A stretch of 64,000 bases of DNA from an uncultured Paracoccaceae bacterium (GTDB taxonomy: Bacteria > Pseudomonadota > Alphaproteobacteria > Rhodobacterales > Rhodobacteraceae), in the NCBI GenBank assembly GCA_947493145.1, contig CANLPZ010000002.1, positions 395,364 through 459,363 of the forward strand, in the 5' to 3' direction. This document shows, piece by piece, positions 54,802 through 64,000 of this stretch. The number at the start of each line of letters is the position of its first letter. The first letter of the stretch is position 1. The position numbers and the translations under genes were made by a program. The notes under the pieces are model-generated. The model made no database searches, was not told where the DNA came from, and saw only the letters and a list, made by a program, of their open reading frames with translations.

Positions 54802-57651
54802 CTACTCTGCCGCTTCGAGGTACTCATCTAATGGGGGGCAAATGCAGACCAAGTTTCGGTCGCCGTATGCATTGTCGATACGCCCAACGGGTGGCCAGTA
54901 TTTGTCGACACGAAACGCGCCCACAGGGAAACAGGCCTCTTCACGGCTATAGGGGCGATCCCAATCTGCGATCAGATCGGCCGTCGTGTGAGGCGCTTTC
55001 TTTAGCGGGTTATTATCTGCATCGATATGTCTGTCCTCAATCGCACGGATTTCTTCGCGGATTGCCAACATGGCGTCGCAGAACCGATCCAATTCGGCTT
55101 TGGTTTCTGACTCGGTTGGTTCGATCATCAATGTTCCAGCCACAGGCCAGCTCATCGTGGGGGCGTGAAAACCATGGTCGATCAAACGTTTGGCAATGTC
55201 ATCAACCGTCACGCCAGCACTGTCAGCAAAGGGGCGGGTGTCGATGATGCATTCATGCGCGACCCGACCTTTCGTCCCGCGATAAAGGACATCATACGCG
55301 CCCTTTAATCGGTCAGCGATATAGTTCGCATTCAAAATCGCGACGCGTGTTGCTTGGGTTAAACCTTCGCCGCCCATCATCTGAACATAGGCCCACGAGA
55401 TCGGCAAAATTGAAGGCGATCCAAATGGCGCTGCACTGACGGGACCGGTTTGACCGCCAGTTTCGGGATGGCCAGGTAAAAAAGGTGCCAAGTGAGATTT
55501 AACACCAATAGGTCCCATGCCAGGGCCACCGCCGCCATGCGGTATGCAGAATGTTTTATGCAGGTTCAAATGGCTTACATCTGATCCAATTTCACCTGGT
55601 TTTGACAGGCCAACCATGGCATTCAAATTTGCGCCATCAAGATAAACTTGCCCACCGAATTCATGGGTCACATTGCACACCTCGCGTACGGTTTCTTCGA
55701 AAACGCCATGCGTTGACGGGTAGGTGATCATGCAGGCCGCCAGATTTTCGCCGGCGGCTTCTGCTTTGGATCGGAAATCCGCCAGATCGATGTCGCCATT
55801 GTCGGTACAGGCGACGACGACAACTTTCATTCCGCACATTTGGGCCGACGCCGGATTGGTGCCATGCGCATTCACGGGGATCAAACACACATCGCGCTGA
55901 TCGTCGCCGTTTGCGGCGTGATACGCCATGATCGTCAACAAACCAGCATATTCGCCCTGCGCGCCTGAATTGGGCTGCATCGACATGGCGTCATAACCGG
56001 TAATGGTACATAGTTTTTCGCTTAGATCATTGATCAGGTATTGATACCCTTCGGTCTGCTCTGACGGAGCAAACGGGTGGATCGTCGAAAACTCACGCCA
56101 GCTGACGGGCATCATTTCAGCGGCTGAATTTAGTTTCATTGTACAAGACCCCAAAGGGATCATCGCACGGTCTAATGCCAGATCACGATCCGATAGGCGG
56201 CGCATGTACCGCATCATTTCGGTTTCGGCGCGGTTCATGTGGAACACCGGATGCATCAAGTATTCGCTTTGACGATGAAGCGTATCTGGAACGCGGTATT
56301 CAGGGGCAAAATCATCATCAGAACGTTCCACACCAAATGCCGACCAGACGCCTTCGATCGCGGCACTGCGGGTGGCTTCGTCCAACGTGATCCCGACGCG
56401 GGTCTCGCCAATTTTGCGCAAATTGATGCGTGCAGCGTTTGCGCGATCCAGTATCGTTTGCTGCTGGTCGCCAACATCAAAGGTTACTGTGTCGAAAAAC
56501 GTCTCATTCGTCGGTTTGAATCCAGCGGTTTCCAAACCTTTTACCATGCGCACTGTTTTGCGGTGTATGCGCTGGGCGATGGCTTTCAGGCCTTCGGGCC
56601 CGTGAAATACACCATAAAAAGACGCCATCACAGCCAAAAGCGCTTGGGCTGTACACACGTTCGACGTCGCTTTTTCGCGGCGAATATGCTGTTCGCGGGT
56701 TTGCAACGACAGCCGGTACGCTTTGTTGCCGTTCGCGTCGATCGATACACCAACAATCCGACCGGGCATGGCGCGTTTATACGCGTCGCGACACGCCATA
56801 TACGCAGCATGAGGACCACCAAATCCAAACGGCACGCCAAATCGTTGGGTCGATCCAACGGCTATGTCAGCGCCCATTGCACCGGGCTCTTTCAAAAGCG
56901 TCAAAGACAGCGGGTCAGCAGCCATGATTGCCACGGCTTTGTTGTCGTGTAGTGCCGTAATTGCGTTCGTGAAATCGGTGACATGGCCGAACGTTCCCGG
57001 GTATTGGAAAATCGCACCGTAAACGGCAGTGGCATCCAATTGTGTTGGATCGCCAATAATCAGGTCAATACCCAAAGGTGCCGCACGTGTTTGCATCACA
57101 GCAATGTTTTGCGGATGGCAGTTCTCGTCGATGAAAAAAGCCTTTGCTTTTGATTTAGCCACGCGTTGCGCCATGGTCATGGCTTCGGCACAGGCGGTGG
57201 ATTCATCCAAAAGCGACGCGTTGGCAATGTCCAAACCGGTTAGGTCGCAGACCATGGTTTGGTAATTTAGCAGCGCTTCCAATCGGCCTTGGGAAATTTC
57301 TGGCTGATAGGGCGTATAGGCGGTGTACCATGCCGGATTTTCCAACACATTGCGTTGGATCACAGGTGGGGTAACCGTGCCATGGTACCCTTGGCCGATC
57401 AGCGAGGTAAACACGTCGTTCTTTGCCGCAACTTGGCGCATTTCCCACAGCAATTCGCGTTCAGATTTGGGTTTACCGAAATCCAACGGCTCGCTTTGTC
57501 GAATGTCGCTAGGGACAGTTTCGTCGATCAACGCGTCAAGGTTCGGGGCGCCAATAACTTGCAGCATTTCGTCCATTTCGGTCGGGGAGGGACCGATGTG
57601 GCGACGGTTCGCAAAATCATAGGGCAAATAATCGGTGGGTGTGAAAGGCAT
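54802..57651 (-). CDS. gcvP: glycine dehydrogenase (decarboxylating), P-protein
   Basis: The 949-residue PLP enzyme decarboxylates glycine and loads aminomethyl onto GcvH. Both homologous halves are present in one chain, as in proteobacterial GcvP. The N-terminal half has [38 protein letters not shown] and [12 protein letters not shown]. The C-terminal half has [34 protein letters not shown] and the PLP Lys in [24 protein letters not shown] chose [13 protein letters not shown]; an upstream in-frame ATG would add 16 unlikely residues. It is the last gene of the gcvT-gcvH-gcvP operon. Confidence 0.97.
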   Translation of the reverse strand: MPFTPTDYLPYDFANRRHIGPSPTEMDEMLQVIGAPNLDALIDETVPSDIRQSEPLDFGKPKSERELLWEMRQVAAKNDVFTSLIGQGYHGTVTPPVIQRNVLENPAWYTAYTPYQPEISQGRLEALLNYQTMVCDLTGLDIANASLLDESTACAEAMTMAQRVAKSKAKAFFIDENCHPQNIAVMQTRAAPLGIDLIIGDPTQLDATAVYGAIFQYPGTFGHVTDFTNAITALHDNKAVAIMAADPLSLTLLKEPGAMGADIAVGSTQRFGVPFGFGGPHAAYMACRDAYKRAMPGRIVGVSIDANGNKAYRLSLQTREQHIRREKATSNVCTAQALLAVMASFYGVFHGPEGLKAIAQRIHRKTVRMVKGLETAGFKPTNETFFDTVTFDVGDQQQTILDRANAARINLRKIGETRVGITLDEATRSAAIEGVWSAFGVERSDDDFAPEYRVPDTLHRQSEYLMHPVFHMNRAETEMMRYMRRLSDRDLALDRAMIPLGSCTMKLNSAAEMMPVSWREFSTIHPFAPSEQTEGYQYLINDLSEKLCTITGYDAMSMQPNSGAQGEYAGLLTIMAYHAANGDDQRDVCLIPVNAHGTNPASAQMCGMKVVVVACTDNGDIDLADFRSKAEAAGENLAACMITYPSTHGVFEETVREVCNVTHEFGGQVYLDGANLNAMVGLSKPGEIGSDVSHLNLHKTFCIPHGGGGPGMGPIGVKSHLAPFLPGHPETGGQTGPVSAAPFGSPSILPISWAYVQMMGGEGLTQATRVAILNANYIADRLKGAYDVLYRGTKGRVAHECIIDTRPFADSAGVTVDDIAKRLIDHGFHAPTMSWPVAGTLMIEPTESETKAELDRFCDAMLAIREEIRAIEDRHIDADNNPLKKAPHTTADLIADWDRPYSREEACFPVGAFRVDKYWPPVGRIDNAYGDRNLVCICPPLDEYLEAAE

Positions 57652-57708
57652 GTCGAGGCTCCACTTGCCAAAGGGTCGTAAAGCGGTGCGCGGGCGCACC
57701 GCGAAGGA

Positions 57709-58068
57709 TCAGCCGATAAACGCGTTATAGGCAGCTTCGTCCATCATTTCGTCCAAATCGGACAAATCGGAGGCTTTCATTTTGAAAAACCATGCATCGC
57801 CGGTTGGATCTTCGTTCACCTTGCCCGGTTCATCAGCCAAAGGTTCGTTCACCTCGACGATTTCACCATCGATCGGGGCCAAAATGTCAGATGCGGCTTT
57901 TACACTTTCGATCACAACCACTTCTTGGTCTTTCGTGACGGTCGTGCCTTCTTCTGGCAGCTCGACAAAAACGACTTCGCCTAACTGAGTTGACGCGTGT
58001 TCCGTGATACCCACGACGACCAAATCGTCCTCAACGCGCAGCCATTCGTGTTCTTCGGTGAATTTCAT
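57709..58068 (-). CDS. gcvH: glycine cleavage system H protein
   Basis: The 119-residue protein is the lipoyl carrier of the glycine cleavage system. It has KFTEEHEWLRVEDDLVVVGITEHA, the lipoylated Lys in VVIESVKAASDILAPIDGEIV, and ADEPGKVNEDPTGDAWFFKM. Size and motifs are standard. It sits 18 bases after gcvT and 57 before gcvP in the operon, and its lipoyl group depends on LipB, also encoded in this window. Confidence 0.97.
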   Translation of the reverse strand: MKFTEEHEWLRVEDDLVVVGITEHASTQLGEVVFVELPEEGTTVTKDQEVVVIESVKAASDILAPIDGEIVEVNEPLADEPGKVNEDPTGDAWFFKMKASDLSDLDEMMDEAAYNAFIG

Positions 58069-58086
58069 TGGGTCTCTCCTGATGAA

Positions 58087-59217
58087 TTATCGTTTGTATG
58101 ATGCGGGGTGAAACGGCATGTTGCTGACACGGGCCGGAAGCCGTTTGCCGCGTACATCGCCGTAAATAACTGTGCCGATTTCGGCGTGTTCAGTGGCCAC
58201 GTATCCCATGGACATCGGTGCCTCGATCGTTGGGCCAAATGCCCCTGACGTTACGGTCCCAATGGGCGACGTCGCCTCTTGTGATGCGTAAAGAACAGTT
58301 CCAGCGCGCATTGGAGCACGCGTTTGCGGGCGCAGTCCGACCCGCGTGCGGGACGGTCCGTTTTCCAGTTCCAATAGTATGCGATCTGCACCAAGGAACC
58401 CGCCTTCGCGGTCACCACCGGTGCGGCGCGCCTTTGGGATCGCCCACGTTAACGCACCCTCAACCGGTGATGTGGTTTCGTCCAAATCCGAGCCGTAAAG
58501 ACACAGTCCGGCCTCCAAACGCAAACTGTCACGCGCGCCCAAACCGATAGGTTCGCAGGCGTCGTGCCCAAGAAGCGCGCGGGCCAGTGCATCTGCGTGC
58601 AGGTCTTCGACCGAAATCTCAAATCCGTCTTCACCGCTATAACCGGATCGGGAAATACAAAGCGTGCCAAAATCGGTGTCGAGGGTCGCGACATCCATAA
58701 ATTTCATGTCTGTAACCACGGGTGCAATTGGTGCAAGAACTGTTTCTGCAGCTGGTCCTTGCAACGCCAACAGGGCGCGATTTTCAATCGGGGTAATGAC
58801 GCAAGAGTCCGACAGATGTGCCTTTAGATGGTTCAGATCCGCATCTTTGCAGGCGGCGTTGACGACCAACAATAAATGGTCCCCACGATTTGCGACCATC
58901 AGGTCGTCCATAATACCGCCATCAGCATTTGTGAATATTGCATAACGTTGACGATCTTCTTTCAACGCCAGAATACTGACTGGAACCAAGGTTTCCAATG
59001 CAAGTGCGGCGTCCGCCAATTCACCGGATTTGGGGTGCAGCAAAATTTGCCCCATGTGGCTGACGTCGAATAACCCAGCCGCAGCACGTGTGTGCAGGTG
59101 TTCTTTCATGACGCCCAAAGGGTATTGAACAGGCATGTCGTAGCCTGCGAATCCAACCATCTTTGCGCCAAGTTCCAAATGTAGTGAATGCAAAACCGTC
59201 TGCTTTAGGTCTGTCAT
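58087..59217 (-). CDS. gcvT: aminomethyltransferase (glycine cleavage T protein)
   Basis: The 376-residue folate enzyme releases ammonia from aminomethyl-GcvH and forms methylene-tetrahydrofolate. Its landmarks are MVGFAGYDMPVQYPLGVMKEHLHTR, AGLFDVSHMGQI with the conserved Asp, SRSGYSGEDGFEISV, GARDSLRLEAGLCLYGSDLDETTSPVEGAL and the C-terminal PIGTVTSGAFGPTIEAPMSMGYV. GGAGGA in front fixes the start. The preceding leader is a tandem glycine riboswitch, so the whole gcvT-gcvH-gcvP operon should respond to glycine. Confidence 0.96.
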   Translation of the reverse strand: MTDLKQTVLHSLHLELGAKMVGFAGYDMPVQYPLGVMKEHLHTRAAAGLFDVSHMGQILLHPKSGELADAALALETLVPVSILALKEDRQRYAIFTNADGGIMDDLMVANRGDHLLLVVNAACKDADLNHLKAHLSDSCVITPIENRALLALQGPAAETVLAPIAPVVTDMKFMDVATLDTDFGTLCISRSGYSGEDGFEISVEDLHADALARALLGHDACEPIGLGARDSLRLEAGLCLYGSDLDETTSPVEGALTWAIPKARRTGGDREGGFLGADRILLELENGPSRTRVGLRPQTRAPMRAGTVLYASQEATSPIGTVTSGAFGPTIEAPMSMGYVATEHAEIGTVIYGDVRGKRLPARVSNMPFHPASYKR

Positions 59218-59285
59218 TCCGATCCTCCAATTGACCGGCTGACTTGCGACCGGCACCGTTGCTCGCGGAGAAATTCCACGCTTCG

Positions 59286-59446
59286 ATGCCCCCTCTGTCC
59301 TTGGTGCCTGAGATCGCTATCCCTTCGGCGGACGCGTTTTGCGTCACTCTCCAGAGTCCTATGCCACGGTTGGTCCATTCGCCTGAGAGTTTACCGGGGC
59401 GGTTGCTCCTTCGGCACGATTATAACGACCGTTCTCCCATCCGTGG
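59286..59446 (-). promoter_or_regulatory. tandem glycine riboswitch of the gcv operon
   Basis: Read leftward, two glycine aptamers follow each other. Aptamer 1 (59446 to 59364) has P1 CCACGG/CCGTGG and the core GCCGAAGGAGCAA with CTCTCAGGC. Aptamer 2 (about 59358 to 59286) has P1 CTCTG/CAGAG and the core GCCGAAGGGATAGC with ATCTCAGGCACC and GGACAGAGGGGG. These are the two-domain hallmarks of the gcvT RNA. The other parts of the 347-base gap between gcvT and the AEC gene contain no gene, and I saw no clear promoter hexamers. Confidence 0.93.
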
Positions 59447-59564
59447 GATACATATGGGGTAAATGACAGCTGTCGCAAACTCAACCCTATCCAGTGCAAA
59501 TAAGATCAAATTTTCTTCATCAAAGAAATTAGCGATCTTCATATTCCGTGTTGAGCCGTTGTTT

Positions 59565-60497
59565 TTATGGTAAAAAAGACAGCCAAACCGAAATCGTCAA
59601 AACGCTTAGCGCAGTTCCGATAAGGACAGACGACGCGGCAACGCGCTGTGCAGCTCCATACATGCTGGCGAAAATATACACGTTGATTCCGGGGGCCATC
59701 GCTGCGGTCAAAACCGCAGACCGGACCGCGGCGTCGCTTAAATTCATAAGATGTGACAGCGTCAATACGATGACCGGATGGACCACCAAACTGACAAAGC
59801 AGATCAAGAAAATCGTTGGCATGTCGCCTTCTGGTCGGTAACGGAACAGTGTCCCACCAAGCCCAAACAACGCGGCGGGCAAGGCGGCGCGCACCATCAT
59901 GTCAATCGCATCGGTCACAACGACGGGAACCGAAATATTCAACAAATTGACGATGAACCCCAATCCAACACCAATGATTAAAGCGTTGGAAAACATGGCC
60001 TTCGCGACCTTTACCGGAACGTGGCTTACCGGTTCACCACGTGCTTTGATGAATTCCATTGTCGTGATGCCAAGAAAATAACAAAACGGGGTGTGAAAGG
60101 CGATGATTGCAAAGTTCGATGCCAATGCGTCCACCCCATACGCCCGTTCTGTGATGGGCAGTCCCAATAAAACCGTATTGGAAAACAAACCAACAAATCC
60201 GATGGCTACGCTGTCTTCCCATGACCGTTTAAACAAACATCGCGCGCTGACAAGACCGATCAAAAACCCAGAAATCGCGCCTGTGTAAAAGGCGAACAGG
60301 AGCGCAGGTTGAAAGCTAACTTGTAAATCTAGTGTCGAAATCGCGCGGAACAAAAGACATGGGATCGCGAAGCCTTGGGTAAACTTCGTCAAACCCACAA
60401 CCCATTCGTCCGTGAACAAATTCCGCCAACGAGCGACGTATCCAAATCCGATAATCAAAAAAACTGGCAGGATGACGTCGAGCAGCGCTTGCATCAA
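59565..60497 (-). CDS. AEC-family (auxin efflux carrier-like) transporter
   Basis: The 310-residue protein has ten hydrophobic helices in the AEC layout: VILPVFLIIGFGYVARWRNL at the N-terminus, GFAIPCLLFRAI, VGLFSNTVLLGLPI, and the C-terminal AAMAPGINVYIFASMYGAAQ. The family includes malate/malonate and other organic-acid permeases as well as uncharacterised exporters; the substrate is unknown. It overlaps the MBL-hydrolase stop by four bases and is the last gene of the dac-tmk-holB-tatD-MBL-AEC chain. Confidence 0.9.
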   Translation of the reverse strand: MMQALLDVILPVFLIIGFGYVARWRNLFTDEWVVGLTKFTQGFAIPCLLFRAISTLDLQVSFQPALLFAFYTGAISGFLIGLVSARCLFKRSWEDSVAIGFVGLFSNTVLLGLPITERAYGVDALASNFAIIAFHTPFCYFLGITTMEFIKARGEPVSHVPVKVAKAMFSNALIIGVGLGFIVNLLNISVPVVVTDAIDMMVRAALPAALFGLGGTLFRYRPEGDMPTIFLICFVSLVVHPVIVLTLSHLMNLSDAAVRSAVLTAAMAPGINVYIFASMYGAAQRVAASSVLIGTALSVLTISVWLSFLP

Positions 60498-61294
60498 TCG
60501 GGAACCTTAATTTGCAAGCCGTCGTATGCAGGTTGGATATTGTCGGGCGTACTGTCTGCCACTGTTTGGTAATCCAAATCGATATGCATATTTGTCAGAA
60601 CGCCTCGTTTGGCACCTACTTTGGCGATCCATTCCACGGCCGTATCAAGGTTGATGTGGGTCGGATGCGGGTCCAATCGTAAGCTATCCAGTATCCAAAC
60701 ATCGAGATTTTGAAGCGCGTCCCAAGCGTCATCATACAGCGACGCAACATCGGGCAAATAGGCAACATCCGCGATCCGGAACCCAAGCGCATCCATCGCG
60801 CCGTGTTTTGCGCGAAACGGAGTAAGCGTAATGTCCCCACCAGCGCCTGGGATTGAAAATGGGGCATCTGGCAAATGGTTCAATTCGCAAATCGGCGGGT
60901 AGCTTGATCCTTCTGGCTGAACAAAGGCATAGCCGAAACGCTTTGTCAGATCGTCGGTCGTCGCAGCGTCGGCCCACACCTGCAATCGTTGGCGCATGTT
61001 GAAAACGATCATTCGCAGGTCATCCAATCCGTGGACATGATCTGCATGCGCATGCGTGTAAACCACTGCGTCCAATTCACCGATGTCTGCTGCCAAAAGC
61101 TGTTGGCGCATATCAGGCGACGTATCGATCAAAACACGCGTGATCCCACTGTCATCATGGCGTTCAACCAACAATGAACACCGGCTACGTCGATTGCGCG
61201 GGTTGTCGGGATCGCAAGCGCCCCAGTGACCGCCCAAACGCGGCACGCCACCAGATGATCCACATCCCAATATGGTAAAAACCAGTTCTGCCAT
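60494..61294 (-). CDS. MBL-fold metallo-hydrolase, PhnP-like
   Basis: The 266-residue protein has the beta-lactamase-like fold: LGCGSSGGVPRLGGHWGACD at the start, VLIDTSPDMRQQLL, metal motif YTHAHADHVHGLDDLR (HxHxDH), a later His in FRAKHGAMDALGF, LPDVASL and TNMHIDLDY. It resembles the PhnP phosphodiesterase subgroup (cyclic phosphate diesters), but the GACDPDNP zinc-loop environment and lack of phn genes leave the substrate open. Such genes commonly follow tatD in Rhodobacterales. Its ATG overlaps the tatD stop by one base. Confidence 0.88.
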   Translation of the reverse strand: MAELVFTILGCGSSGGVPRLGGHWGACDPDNPRNRRSRCSLLVERHDDSGITRVLIDTSPDMRQQLLAADIGELDAVVYTHAHADHVHGLDDLRMIVFNMRQRLQVWADAATTDDLTKRFGYAFVQPEGSSYPPICELNHLPDAPFSIPGAGGDITLTPFRAKHGAMDALGFRIADVAYLPDVASLYDDAWDALQNLDVWILDSLRLDPHPTHINLDTAVEWIAKVGAKRGVLTNMHIDLDYQTVADSTPDNIQPAYDGLQIKVPD

Positions 61295-62079
61295 TACGCG
61301 GCCTTTGCAAACAAACGGTTGAAATTTTCGGTCGTTTGCGTCGCAAATTCGTCGTAACTCACGCCAAACACCTCTGCGCCAACTTTGGCCGTGTGTGCCG
61401 TGTAAGCAGGTTCGTTGCGTTTGCCGCGATGGGGCGGCGGGGCAAGGTATGGACTGTCCGTTTCAATCAATATTCGGTCAATCGGTGCTTTTGCAAAAAT
61501 ATCGCGTAACTCTTGGCTTTTCGGGAATGCCGCAATGCCAGACATCGACAGGTAAAATCCAAGGTCAAGCGCGGCTTGTGCCAACTCGGCGCTTGATGAA
61601 AAACAATGCATCACACAGCCGAAAGCTTTTTCCCGATAGGCATCAGTCAAAATCCGCGCCATGTCTTCGTCTGCGGCACGGGCGTGAATGATCAGTGGCA
61701 ATCCTGTTTCTTGGGCCGCTGCGATGTGGATTTTCAAGCTCTCTTGCTGCACCGCCGCGCTGTCAGCTGTGTAGTGGTAATCCAAACCGGTTTCACCGAT
61801 CCCCACAAATTTCGGGTGCTTTGATAGGGCGACCAACTGATCCACCGTTGCCAATGGATCCTTGGCCGCATTCATCGGGTGCGTTCCGGCTGCGTAATAC
61901 ACAGGTTCGAAAGTTTCAGCGATAGCGCGGATTTCTGGTTCCTTTGCTAACGACGTGCAAATGGTGACCATTTTATAAACACCTGCCGCCGCCGCGCGTT
62001 CAACCAATTCGGCCTGTTCGCCATCGAAATCAGGAAAATCTATGTGGCAATGGCTGTCGACAAGTTGCGGAATGTTCAT
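61294..62079 (-). CDS. TatD-family deoxyribonuclease
   Basis: The 261-residue TIM-barrel metal hydrolase shows the TatD pattern: LVDSHCHIDFPDFD (HxH metal ligands), GIGETGLDYHY, LPLIIHARAADEDM, CVMHCFSSSAELAQ and ILIETDSPYLAPPPHRGKRNEPAY. TatD enzymes are metal-dependent 3'-5' exonucleases or D-tyrosyl-type hydrolases involved in DNA repair and turnover. The gene follows holB by nine bases, as in many proteobacteria (tmk-holB-tatD). Confidence 0.95.
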   Translation of the reverse strand: MNIPQLVDSHCHIDFPDFDGEQAELVERAAAAGVYKMVTICTSLAKEPEIRAIAETFEPVYYAAGTHPMNAAKDPLATVDQLVALSKHPKFVGIGETGLDYHYTADSAAVQQESLKIHIAAAQETGLPLIIHARAADEDMARILTDAYREKAFGCVMHCFSSSAELAQAALDLGFYLSMSGIAAFPKSQELRDIFAKAPIDRILIETDSPYLAPPPHRGKRNEPAYTAHTAKVGAEVFGVSYDEFATQTTENFNRLFAKAA

Positions 62080-62088
62080 GATGTGCCT

Positions 62089-63213
62089 TTAGGATGCGGT
62101 TTTGGCCGCCGTCTGTTGAATCTTCAAAAGCATATCCAGAATTAATGCCGCAGGGTCAAGGTTCACAGCCCGACCATGTCGCGCGCGCGCACCTAAATCT
62201 TGGGTCAATTGTGCCCATTGGCGCGCAGCCACATCATGTGGCGACAAGCGGGACAAGACTTCGCCTTCGTTGCGGCAGGCCTCGGTTGGTGGTGGCCCAG
62301 AAATGCCAGCACGTGCCAAACGTGATAACAAAATGTCCAAAAGCCCAAGAACCAAATCAAACCGATCTTCTTTGCCGCGACCCGCACAACTTTCCGCCAG
62401 TTTTAACGCGGCCTGACGGTTCAAATCGGGCAGCGTTGAAAACAAGGTGATCAAATCCGCATAGAGTGGCAAACCGTCAAGATTGGTTAGTCGGATTGCT
62501 TCGCCGACAGACCCCGAAGACAGCTCTGCCAAGGCGGCAGGGTGATCGGATGGGTCGACATCGGCTTGCGCAATCGCCGCTTCCATTTGGTCTGGCAATA
62601 ACGTGTTCAATCGCAATTCGCGGCATCGCGATCGAATGGTCGGCAACAAACGCGATGGCTGATGCGAAATAAGCAAAAGGAAGGCATCCTCTGGCGGCTC
62701 TTCCAACAGTTTTAGCAGTGCGTTTGCCGCGCTGACGTTCAGCTCATCCGCGGCATCGACAATGACGACACGTCGCCCGCCTTCGGTCGCGGACAGTGAA
62801 AAGAAAGATTTTAGCTTGCGGGCTTCATCAACGGTGATTTCACGCTTTAGCCGCCCCGCCTTTTCATCATAGGGGCGACGCAAGACGAACAATCCGGCCT
62901 CTGATCCTGCAGCCATACGGCGCGCGACAGGATGTTCGGGTTCGATATCCAATGTTTCAGGCGGGGGGGGCGCGCCGAACATTCCACCGTCATCCATCGG
63001 CGTTGCCAGCAAAAACCGTGCGATTTTCCATGCTAACGTCGCTTTGCCCACACCGCGCGGGCCGGTAATTAACCAACCATGGTGCAGCCGGCCGGTGTTA
63101 TAGGCTTCTAAAAAACCAGCTTGCGCTGTGTCCTGGCCAAATAACTTGGATGTTTCGCGCGGGTGGGGGGCGCCGTCAATTCTATCCGGTTCGGGAACCT
63201 CGACGTCGCTCAT
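62089..63213 (-). CDS. holB: DNA polymerase III delta' subunit
   Basis: The 374-residue clamp-loader subunit has the AAA+ fold: Walker A-like GPRGVGKATLAWKIARFLL, sensor 1 LISHQPSRLLPTIRSRCRELRL with the SRC motif, and a helical C-terminal domain. The insert between Walker A and B (GGMFGAPPPPETLDIEPEH) is typical for alphaproteobacterial HolB. KLLEEPPEDAFLLLIS precedes the SRC motif. It overlaps tmk by four bases. The protein loads the beta clamp with DnaX and HolA, neither of which is in the window. Confidence 0.95.
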   Translation of the reverse strand: MSDVEVPEPDRIDGAPHPRETSKLFGQDTAQAGFLEAYNTGRLHHGWLITGPRGVGKATLAWKIARFLLATPMDDGGMFGAPPPPETLDIEPEHPVARRMAAGSEAGLFVLRRPYDEKAGRLKREITVDEARKLKSFFSLSATEGGRRVVIVDAADELNVSAANALLKLLEEPPEDAFLLLISHQPSRLLPTIRSRCRELRLNTLLPDQMEAAIAQADVDPSDHPAALAELSSGSVGEAIRLTNLDGLPLYADLITLFSTLPDLNRQAALKLAESCAGRGKEDRFDLVLGLLDILLSRLARAGISGPPPTEACRNEGEVLSRLSPHDVAARQWAQLTQDLGARARHGRAVNLDPAALILDMLLKIQQTAAKTAS

Positions 63214-63830
63214 AGTCGGTCCATTACATGGGCTAAAATTTCGGCGGCAATTTGTTCAGCGGCACGGTCCCCGTCGATCACCACGCATCGGTCTTGGAAA
63301 TCACGCGCCAGAGACAAAAAACCATGGCGCAGTGTTTCTTGGAACCCCAGGCCGAAATCTTCAAATCGGTCTTCGCCCGAGCCCCGAGCCAATCCGCGCG
63401 ATAGGGCCTTTTGCGGATCCATATCGACGATAAATGTCAAATCGGGTTCGCGGCCAATCATCTGTTCGTGCAATCGGTCTACCATCGGGCGGAGATCGCC
63501 GCGTGTGGCCCCTTGGTACACGCGGGTGCTGTCGGCGAAACGATCTGAAATCACAATATCACCACGTTCCGTGGCAGGTTCGATCACTTTTTCCAAATGA
63601 TCACGACGCGCCGCTGTGAACAGCAATATTTCAGTTTCTGCGGACCAACGATCCGGATCCCCCGTCAAAAGCAATTGCCGAATTTCTTCGGCGCCATCGC
63701 TGCCACCGGGTTCGCGGGTATGAAGCACGCTAAGACCGTCTGCCATCAACCGTTCGACCAACATCTTCGCTTGGGTCGATTTGCCAGAGCCGTCGATGCC
63801 TTCGAATGTGATAAATAGTCCCGAAGACAT
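63210..63830 (-). CDS. tmk: thymidylate kinase
   Basis: The 206-residue P-loop kinase phosphorylates dTMP. It has the P-loop FEGIDGSGKSTQ, the DR(Y/H)-type site VLHTREPGGS, FTAARRDHLEKVI and the TTP-binding VISDRFADSTRVYQG. The ISDRF and TREPGG motifs are diagnostic. Its ATG overlaps the stop of the preceding D-alanyl-D-alanine carboxypeptidase gene (TGATG), and its stop overlaps the holB start by four bases. Confidence 0.96.
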   Translation of the reverse strand: MSSGLFITFEGIDGSGKSTQAKMLVERLMADGLSVLHTREPGGSDGAEEIRQLLLTGDPDRWSAETEILLFTAARRDHLEKVIEPATERGDIVISDRFADSTRVYQGATRGDLRPMVDRLHEQMIGREPDLTFIVDMDPQKALSRGLARGSGEDRFEDFGLGFQETLRHGFLSLARDFQDRCVVIDGDRAAEQIAAEILAHVMDRL

Positions 63831-64000
63831 CAGAGCGCGTCTGCGCCAGATACGCCGAACTGTTCCATCAAAACTTGTGCAGCCACACGCAGGCGTGGGC
63901 CAAAGCCACCGCGTGCCACGTCGCGATCTGATACCAACGGCAACCGCGTTTCTGGCAACCCATCAAGTTGGATCACCAGTTCTGCGACTTCTTGGCCTTT
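63830..64000 (-). CDS. penicillin-binding D-alanyl-D-alanine carboxypeptidase, C-terminal end (partial)
   Basis: Fifty-six codons and a stop are present; the rest lies beyond the right edge. The residues (LVIQLDGLPETRLPLVSDRDVARGG, split here from a longer stretch, then a C-terminal helix RLRVAAQVLMEQFG) match the C-terminal beta domain and amphipathic tail of DacA/PBP5-type carboxypeptidases, which trim peptidoglycan stem peptides in the periplasm. Its stop overlaps the tmk ATG by one base, consistent with the common dac-tmk-holB order in alphaproteobacteria. The catalytic SxxK domain is not in the window. Confidence 0.75.
   Translation of the reverse strand, partial: KGQEVAELVIQLDGLPETRLPLVSDRDVARGGFGPRLRVAAQVLMEQFGVSGADAL

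Noticed and set aside
56239..56952. 237-residue forward frame opposite gcvP
   Set aside because: Antisense shadow of gcvP with no domain signature.

Overview
This window reads as chromosomal DNA of an alphaproteobacterium of the order Rhodobacterales (Roseobacter-type). The evidence is the gene set itself: a Suv3-like helicase followed by an S4 protein, FdxA and CarD; an FdsB-type fused NuoE/NuoF subunit; a SAM-II riboswitch ahead of metZ; FolE2; a glyQ - small membrane protein - glyS run; and a dihydroneopterin aldolase with a long C-terminal extension. I cannot place it below order from sequence alone. Coding density is high, most genes are housekeeping, and I saw no insertion sequence, prophage, CRISPR array or rRNA. 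One tRNA gene, tRNA-Leu(GAG), is present.

Layout. 0-10 kb: end of an M3 oligopeptidase gene, alpha/beta hydrolase, SCP2 protein, TPR protein, helicase/S4/ferredoxin/CarD, purD, xseA, a small secreted protein. 10-16 kb: an FdsB-like flavoprotein with no catalytic partner, lysoplasmalogenase, ftsY with two Glu-Pro repeat arrays, an EamA transporter and yciB. 16-18.4 kb: promoter, SAM-II riboswitch and attenuator, metZ, folE2. 18.6-23 kb: a four-gene alginate-acetylation-like cassette (AlgF/AlgI/AlgJ/AlgX types). 23-28 kb: TrkH, a ThDP enzyme, and a secreted trypsin-fold protein that appears to lack its catalytic triad. 28-39.4 kb: glyQ/glyS, a divergent PPDK, a SleB-type hydrolase, folB, folP, glmM and a DMT transporter. 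39.6-48 kb: ilvC divergent from two tandem Lrp regulators, a UbiH-type monooxygenase, a HAD hydrolase, a GntR regulator, a membrane GT2 glycosyltransferase, carA and a YqeY protein. 48-54 kb: a small frameshifted gene, a DUF2244 protein, ctaD, an AT-rich nuclease gene, lipB, a LytTR membrane regulator, a DUF2306 protein and tRNA-Leu. 54-64 kb: gloB, the glycine cleavage operon gcvT-gcvH-gcvP behind a tandem glycine riboswitch, an AEC transporter, and the chain dac-tmk-holB-tatD-MBL hydrolase.

How it fits together. Several genes serve one-carbon, folate and amino-acid metabolism: metZ (SAM-controlled), folE2, folB and folP (folate), gcvTHP (glycine-controlled), and ilvC (probably Lrp-controlled). 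The most distinctive accessory content is the polymer O-acetylation cassette, which sits here without polymer synthesis genes. The most unusual single loci are the apparent pseudoprotease, the orphan FdsB, the homopolymer-disrupted small gene near 48.1 kb, and the repeat-expanded acidic domain of FtsY. I did not find a convincing wholly new multi-gene system; the findings are ranked accordingly.
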